DNA of 8,727 bases from Alphaproteobacteria bacterium (lineage in GTDB: Bacteria; Pseudomonadota; Alphaproteobacteria; UBA828), in NCBI GenBank assembly GCA_029937205.1, contig JAPYQV010000092.1, positions 1-8,727 on the forward strand, read 5' to 3'. The notes beneath the pieces are model-generated. The model was not told the DNA's origin. It did not search any database and saw only the letters and a program-made list of their open reading frames with translations. Below are positions 6,697-8,727 of the stretch, piece by piece. The translations under genes and the position numbers were made by a program. Numbering within the stretch: position 1 is the first letter of the stretch; each line of letters starts with the position of its first letter.

Positions 6697-6892
6697 CGCC
6701 AATGCTCGGTTTTGCGGGGGGCTTGCCCCGGACAGGAGAACGACATAAATATTAACTGTAATGTTGGGGTGCGTTCGCCGCATCTATTTGATTTTATTAA
6801 AAAATTGTTTTTCAGAAGCACTGTCGTTTCAGCCCCAAGCAAAAAGGCATCTAAGATTTGCCATCGAATTAAATAAATTTGGGTTTATTTTC
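6697..6892. promoter_or_regulatory. Divergent intergenic region between folK and the NYN gene
   Basis: This 196-bp stretch separates two genes that start in opposite directions, so it should hold both promoters. From about 6740 onward it is clearly richer in A and T than its surroundings, with runs such as ATTAAAAAATTGTTTTT (6797-6813). Near folK a small dyad GGGGC-TT-GCCCC lies at 6718-6729. I find no -35/-10 pair good enough to name for either gene. Open frames crossing it on both strands look like non-coding extensions. Confidence 0.5.
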
Positions 6893-7561
6893 ATGACTAT
6901 GTTTTATCCAAAAGAACGCGTCGGATTGTTCATCGACGGTGCCAATTTATACGCCGCCGCCCGTTCCCTCGCGTTTGACATTGATTATAAGCGCCTGCTC
7001 AACGCATTCGGCGAAAGTGGCCGCCTCATTCGCGCTTTCTACTATACCGCCTTGATCGAAGATCAGGAATATTCGCCGATCCGCCCGCTGGTCGATTGGT
7101 TGGATTACAACGGCTACACCATGGTGACCAAGCCGGCCAAGGAATTCACCGATTCCATGGGGCGGCGCAAGATCAAAGGCAATATGGACATCGAATTGGC
7201 CATCGATATGATCGAAATGGCGCCGGTTCTGGATCATATCGTGCTGTTCTCGGGCGACGGCGATTTCCGCCGATTGGTGGAGGCGGTGCAACGCAAGGGC
7301 CTGCGTGTCACCGTGGTCAGCACGGTGCGCTCGCAACCGCCCATGGTGGCGGATGAACTGCGCCGCCAAGCGGATAATTTCATCGAATTGCAGGATTTGC
7401 AGGCGAAAATCGCCCGCGAGCCGCAATGGCGCGAGGGCGACGAGCAAAACAGCCCAGATGCCGCGCCGATTCACGAGCCTTTCGCCGAAGACGATGACGA
7501 CGACTATTCGGGCGATGAGGCCGAGGATGGCGACAGCGAAGATTTCGCAGACGCGGGTTAA
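6893..7561 (+). CDS. NYN domain protein (LabA/DUF88-like), putative ribonuclease
   Basis: A 222-residue protein with a PIN-like NYN domain, a fold of metal-dependent RNases. The acidic active-site positions are present: FIDGANLY (13-20, D15), KGNMDIELAIDMIE (95-108, D99 and D105) and FSGDGDFRRLVEAVQRKG (119-136, D122 and D124). Other conserved stretches are RAFYYTALIEDQEYSPIRPLVDWL (47-70) and RSQPPMVADELRRQADNFIEL (146-166). After residue 185 the chain is disordered-looking and very acidic (EDDDDDY, then DEAEDGDSEDFADAG), suggesting a flexible protein-binding tail. The frame runs back to 6761, but that part is AT-rich and unlike the family. ATG 6893 is chosen; ATG 6899 (giving MFYPKER) is equally possible. 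Neither has a Shine-Dalgarno, so a leaderless transcript is conceivable. Its substrate is unknown. The downstream glycosylase gene begins 13 bp after the stop. Confidence 0.88.
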   Translation: MTMFYPKERVGLFIDGANLYAAARSLAFDIDYKRLLNAFGESGRLIRAFYYTALIEDQEYSPIRPLVDWLDYNGYTMVTKPAKEFTDSMGRRKIKGNMDIELAIDMIEMAPVLDHIVLFSGDGDFRRLVEAVQRKGLRVTVVSTVRSQPPMVADELRRQADNFIELQDLQAKIAREPQWREGDEQNSPDAAPIHEPFAEDDDDDYSGDEAEDGDSEDFADAG

Positions 7562-7574
7562 GACGCAGGATAAT

Positions 7575-8222
7575 ATGGCCGAATTGCTAGCGCCGGGGCG
7601 GGATTGCGCCAAATGCCCGCGGCTGGTCGCATACCGTGAAGCCAGCCGTGCCGCGCAGCCGAGCTGGCACAACGCGCCGGTGCAGAGTACCGGACCAATC
7701 GGCGCCCGCCTGTTGATTACTGGGTTGGCACCCGGCATGAAGGGCGCCAACCGCACCGGGCGGCCTTTCACCGGAGATTACGCTGGCGATCTGCTGTTCC
7801 CCACATTGACCAAGTACGGCTTTGCCGAGGGGGTTTATGGTCGCGCCGCGGACGACGGCATGCGGCTCGTCGATTGCCGTATCACCAATGCGGTGCGCTG
7901 TGTGCCGCCGCAAAACAAGCCGATCGGCGCCGAGGTCCTGGCGTGCCGCCCTTTTTTGCTCAGCGAGCTCGCTGCCATGACGGAATTGCGCGTCATTCTG
8001 GCGCTCGGCGGTATCGCTCACCAGGCAATTTTGCGCACACTGGGCTGCAAGGTAAGCGCCCATAAATTCGCACACTGCGCCCAATTCACGCTACCCAGCG
8101 GGCCGATCCTGATCGACAGCTATCATTGCTCGCGTCTCAACACCAATACCGGCCGCCTGACCGAGGCCATGTTCCACCAGGTGTTTGAGGATATTCGTGA
8201 AGTGCTCGGCAGCTCCGACTAA
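7575..8222 (+). CDS. Uracil-DNA glycosylase, family 5 (UDGb-type, iron-sulfur)
   Basis: Removes uracil, and in studied members also hypoxanthine and related deaminated bases, from DNA to start base excision repair. The 215-residue protein has four cysteines placed for a 4Fe-4S cluster: C11 and C14 (CxxC), C109 and C124 (C-x14-C). Motif 1 is [19 protein letters not shown] (50-68); GLAPG without a catalytic Asp or Asn after the first Gly marks family 5 rather than family 4 (GEAPG). The later motif [15 protein letters not shown] (182-196) contains the conserved histidine H184. The frame extends upstream inside the NYN gene, but the N-terminus [17 protein letters not shown] is the natural one, and AGGA (7567-7570) lies four bases before this ATG. 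It is likely co-transcribed with the NYN gene. Its TAA overlaps the smpB TAG on the other strand. Confidence 0.93.
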   Translation: MAELLAPGRDCAKCPRLVAYREASRAAQPSWHNAPVQSTGPIGARLLITGLAPGMKGANRTGRPFTGDYAGDLLFPTLTKYGFAEGVYGRAADDGMRLVDCRITNAVRCVPPQNKPIGAEVLACRPFLLSELAAMTELRVILALGGIAHQAILRTLGCKVSAHKFAHCAQFTLPSGPILIDSYHCSRLNTNTGRLTEAMFHQVFEDIREVLGSSD

Positions 8223-8692
8223 TTTTTGGCGCGAAGCAATCGCGCCTTGTCGCGCTTCCAATCGCGATCTTTGGCGTCGGCGCGTTTGTCGTATTTGCGT
8301 TTGCCGGTGGCCAGGGCAAGTTCGATTTTGGCCCGGCCGCGTTCATTGAAGTAGAGGCTGAGCGGCACCATGGTCATGCCGCCACGGCGCAAACTGCCGA
8401 TCAATTTGCTGATCTCACGCTTTCTGAGGAGCAGCTTGCGGGCGCGCAGCGGTGCATGATTATAGCGCCCGCCGGCAGCATATTCGGCGATATGGGCGTT
8501 GATCAGAAATATCTCGCCGTCGCGCTCCACCGCATAGGCTTCGCCCATGCTGGCGCGGCCCAGGCGTAGAGATTTAACTTCCGTACCGGTCAGCGCAATC
8601 CCCGCTTCGAACCGGTCGGCGATATGATAGTTATGCCAAGCCTTGCGGTTCTTGGCGACAATTGTGCTGCCGTCCTTTTGTTTTGCCGCCAT
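8219..8692 (-). CDS. smpB: SsrA-binding protein SmpB
   Basis: Binds tmRNA and delivers it to stalled ribosomes for trans-translation. The 157-residue sequence shows the family blocks in order: [20 protein letters not shown] (13-32), [20 protein letters not shown] (34-53), [20 protein letters not shown] (64-83), [10 protein letters not shown] (85-94) and the C-terminal basic tail [19 protein letters not shown] (130-148), which enters the mRNA channel in place of mRNA. Length and motifs are normal. The start ATG at 8692 gives a typical N-terminus. The strong AGGAGG upstream is 23 bases away, with a perfect small hairpin between; folding would bring it to about 9 bases. The gene converges on the glycosylase gene, with stop codons overlapping by four bases. 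The ssrA gene is not in this window. Confidence 0.97.
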   Translation of the reverse strand: MAAKQKDGSTIVAKNRKAWHNYHIADRFEAGIALTGTEVKSLRLGRASMGEAYAVERDGEIFLINAHIAEYAAGGRYNHAPLRARKLLLRKREISKLIGSLRRGGMTMVPLSLYFNERGRAKIELALATGKRKYDKRADAKDRDWKRDKARLLRAKN

Positions 8693-8699
8693 TTTGAAC

Positions 8700-8721
8700 G
8701 CGGCTTAGGCCGCCACCTCCT
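8700..8721 (-). promoter_or_regulatory. smpB: Shine-Dalgarno plus spacer hairpin of smpB
   Basis: On the minus strand AGGAGG (8721-8716) is followed by TG, then GCGGC-CTAA-GCCGC (8713-8700), a perfect 5-bp stem with a four-base loop, then GTTCAAA and the ATG. The linear distance from AGGAGG to ATG is 23 bases, too long for normal initiation; removing the 14-base hairpin leaves 9, close to optimal. A TAA that may end an upstream gene lies in the loop. The arrangement decides how the start is read and may regulate SmpB synthesis. Confidence 0.5.
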
Positions 8722-8727
8722 TTAACA
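8705..8727 (-). CDS. Possible last codons of an upstream gene (partial)
   Basis: One minus-strand frame entering from the right edge reads Leu-Lys-Glu-Val-Ala-Ala and then TAA (8707-8705), 12 bases before the smpB ATG. In alphaproteobacteria dapA (dihydrodipicolinate synthase) commonly precedes smpB, so this may be its end. Six codons are too few to identify a gene, and other frames are also open this close to the edge. Confidence 0.22.

Noticed and set aside
6697..6783. 29-residue N-terminal extension of folK
   Set aside because: HPPK proteins begin at about MIYIALGAN; the extension is AT-rich, lies in the divergent promoter region and has no ribosome binding site.
6761..6892. 44-residue N-terminal extension of the NYN protein
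   Set aside because: The sequence is AT-rich and unlike the family, whose N-terminus normally starts just before the FIDGANL strand.
6904..6912. DnaA-box-like TTATCCAAA
   Set aside because: A single near-match inside the start of a coding region, without clustering or an AT-rich unwinding element; probably chance.
7305..7574. 90-residue N-terminal extension of the uracil-DNA glycosylase
   Set aside because: It overlaps the NYN coding sequence in another frame, and the normal N-terminus with its CxxC begins at 7575 after AGGA.
6947..7771. A 274-codon minus-strand frame opposite the NYN and glycosylase genes
   Set aside because: Both sense genes have convincing catalytic motifs; the antisense frame has none.
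1..8727. CRISPR array, mobile element, toxin-antitoxin or defence system
   Set aside because: No spaced direct repeats, transposase, integrase or paired toxin/antitoxin genes are visible. NYN domains occur in some toxin contexts, but this one has no antitoxin-like partner and sits in a housekeeping neighbourhood.

Overview
The window reads as a chromosomal housekeeping segment of an alphaproteobacterium. The evidence is GC-rich coding sequence, a long RNA polymerase omega subunit placed next to a single bifunctional Rel/SpoT-type gene, and the arrangement of smpB, an NYN-domain gene, folK, rpoZ, rsh, acpS, lepB and rnc, an order I recall as typical of that class. A Rhodospirillales-like lineage is possible, but I cannot fix the taxon from sequence reading alone. 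I see no insertion sequence, phage gene, CRISPR array, tRNA or rRNA.

Layout from left to right. On the minus strand there is a long run transcribed leftward: folK (6696 to 6172), rpoZ (6065 to 5637), rsh (5555 to 3408), an iodotyrosine-deiodinase-like flavoprotein (3398 to 2727), a DUF2062 membrane protein (2517 to 1789), acpS (1749 to 1342), lepB (1261 to 485) and rnc (485 to beyond base 1, truncated). On the plus strand, divergent from folK, lie an NYN-domain (LabA/DUF88-like) putative nuclease (6893 to 7561) and a family 5 uracil-DNA glycosylase (7575 to 8222). smpB (8692 to 8219, minus) converges on the glycosylase, and their stop codons overlap by four bases. Nearly all the DNA is coding; the longest non-coding stretches are about 209 bp (2518-2726) and 196 bp (6697-6892).

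How the genes work together. rpoZ and rsh combine an RNA polymerase subunit with the enzyme that makes and degrades (p)ppGpp, a pairing known from many proteobacteria. acpS (fatty-acid carrier activation), lepB (signal peptide removal) and rnc (double-stranded RNA processing) form the familiar envelope/RNA-processing group. The NYN protein, the glycosylase and SmpB serve RNA turnover, DNA repair and ribosome rescue.

The window contains no clear new multi-gene system. The points most worth a second look are small. (1) The flavoprotein directly behind rsh keeps the Glu/Tyr/Lys substrate-lid triad of animal iodotyrosine deiodinase at the same spacing. (2) A 17-codon ORF with a good ribosome binding site is coupled by ATGA to the DUF2062 gene. 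(3) A two-part hairpin sits between rpoZ and rsh, with a G-U pair that favours the sense transcript. (4) A perfect hairpin lies between a strong Shine-Dalgarno and the smpB start, and folding it would restore a 9-nt spacing.
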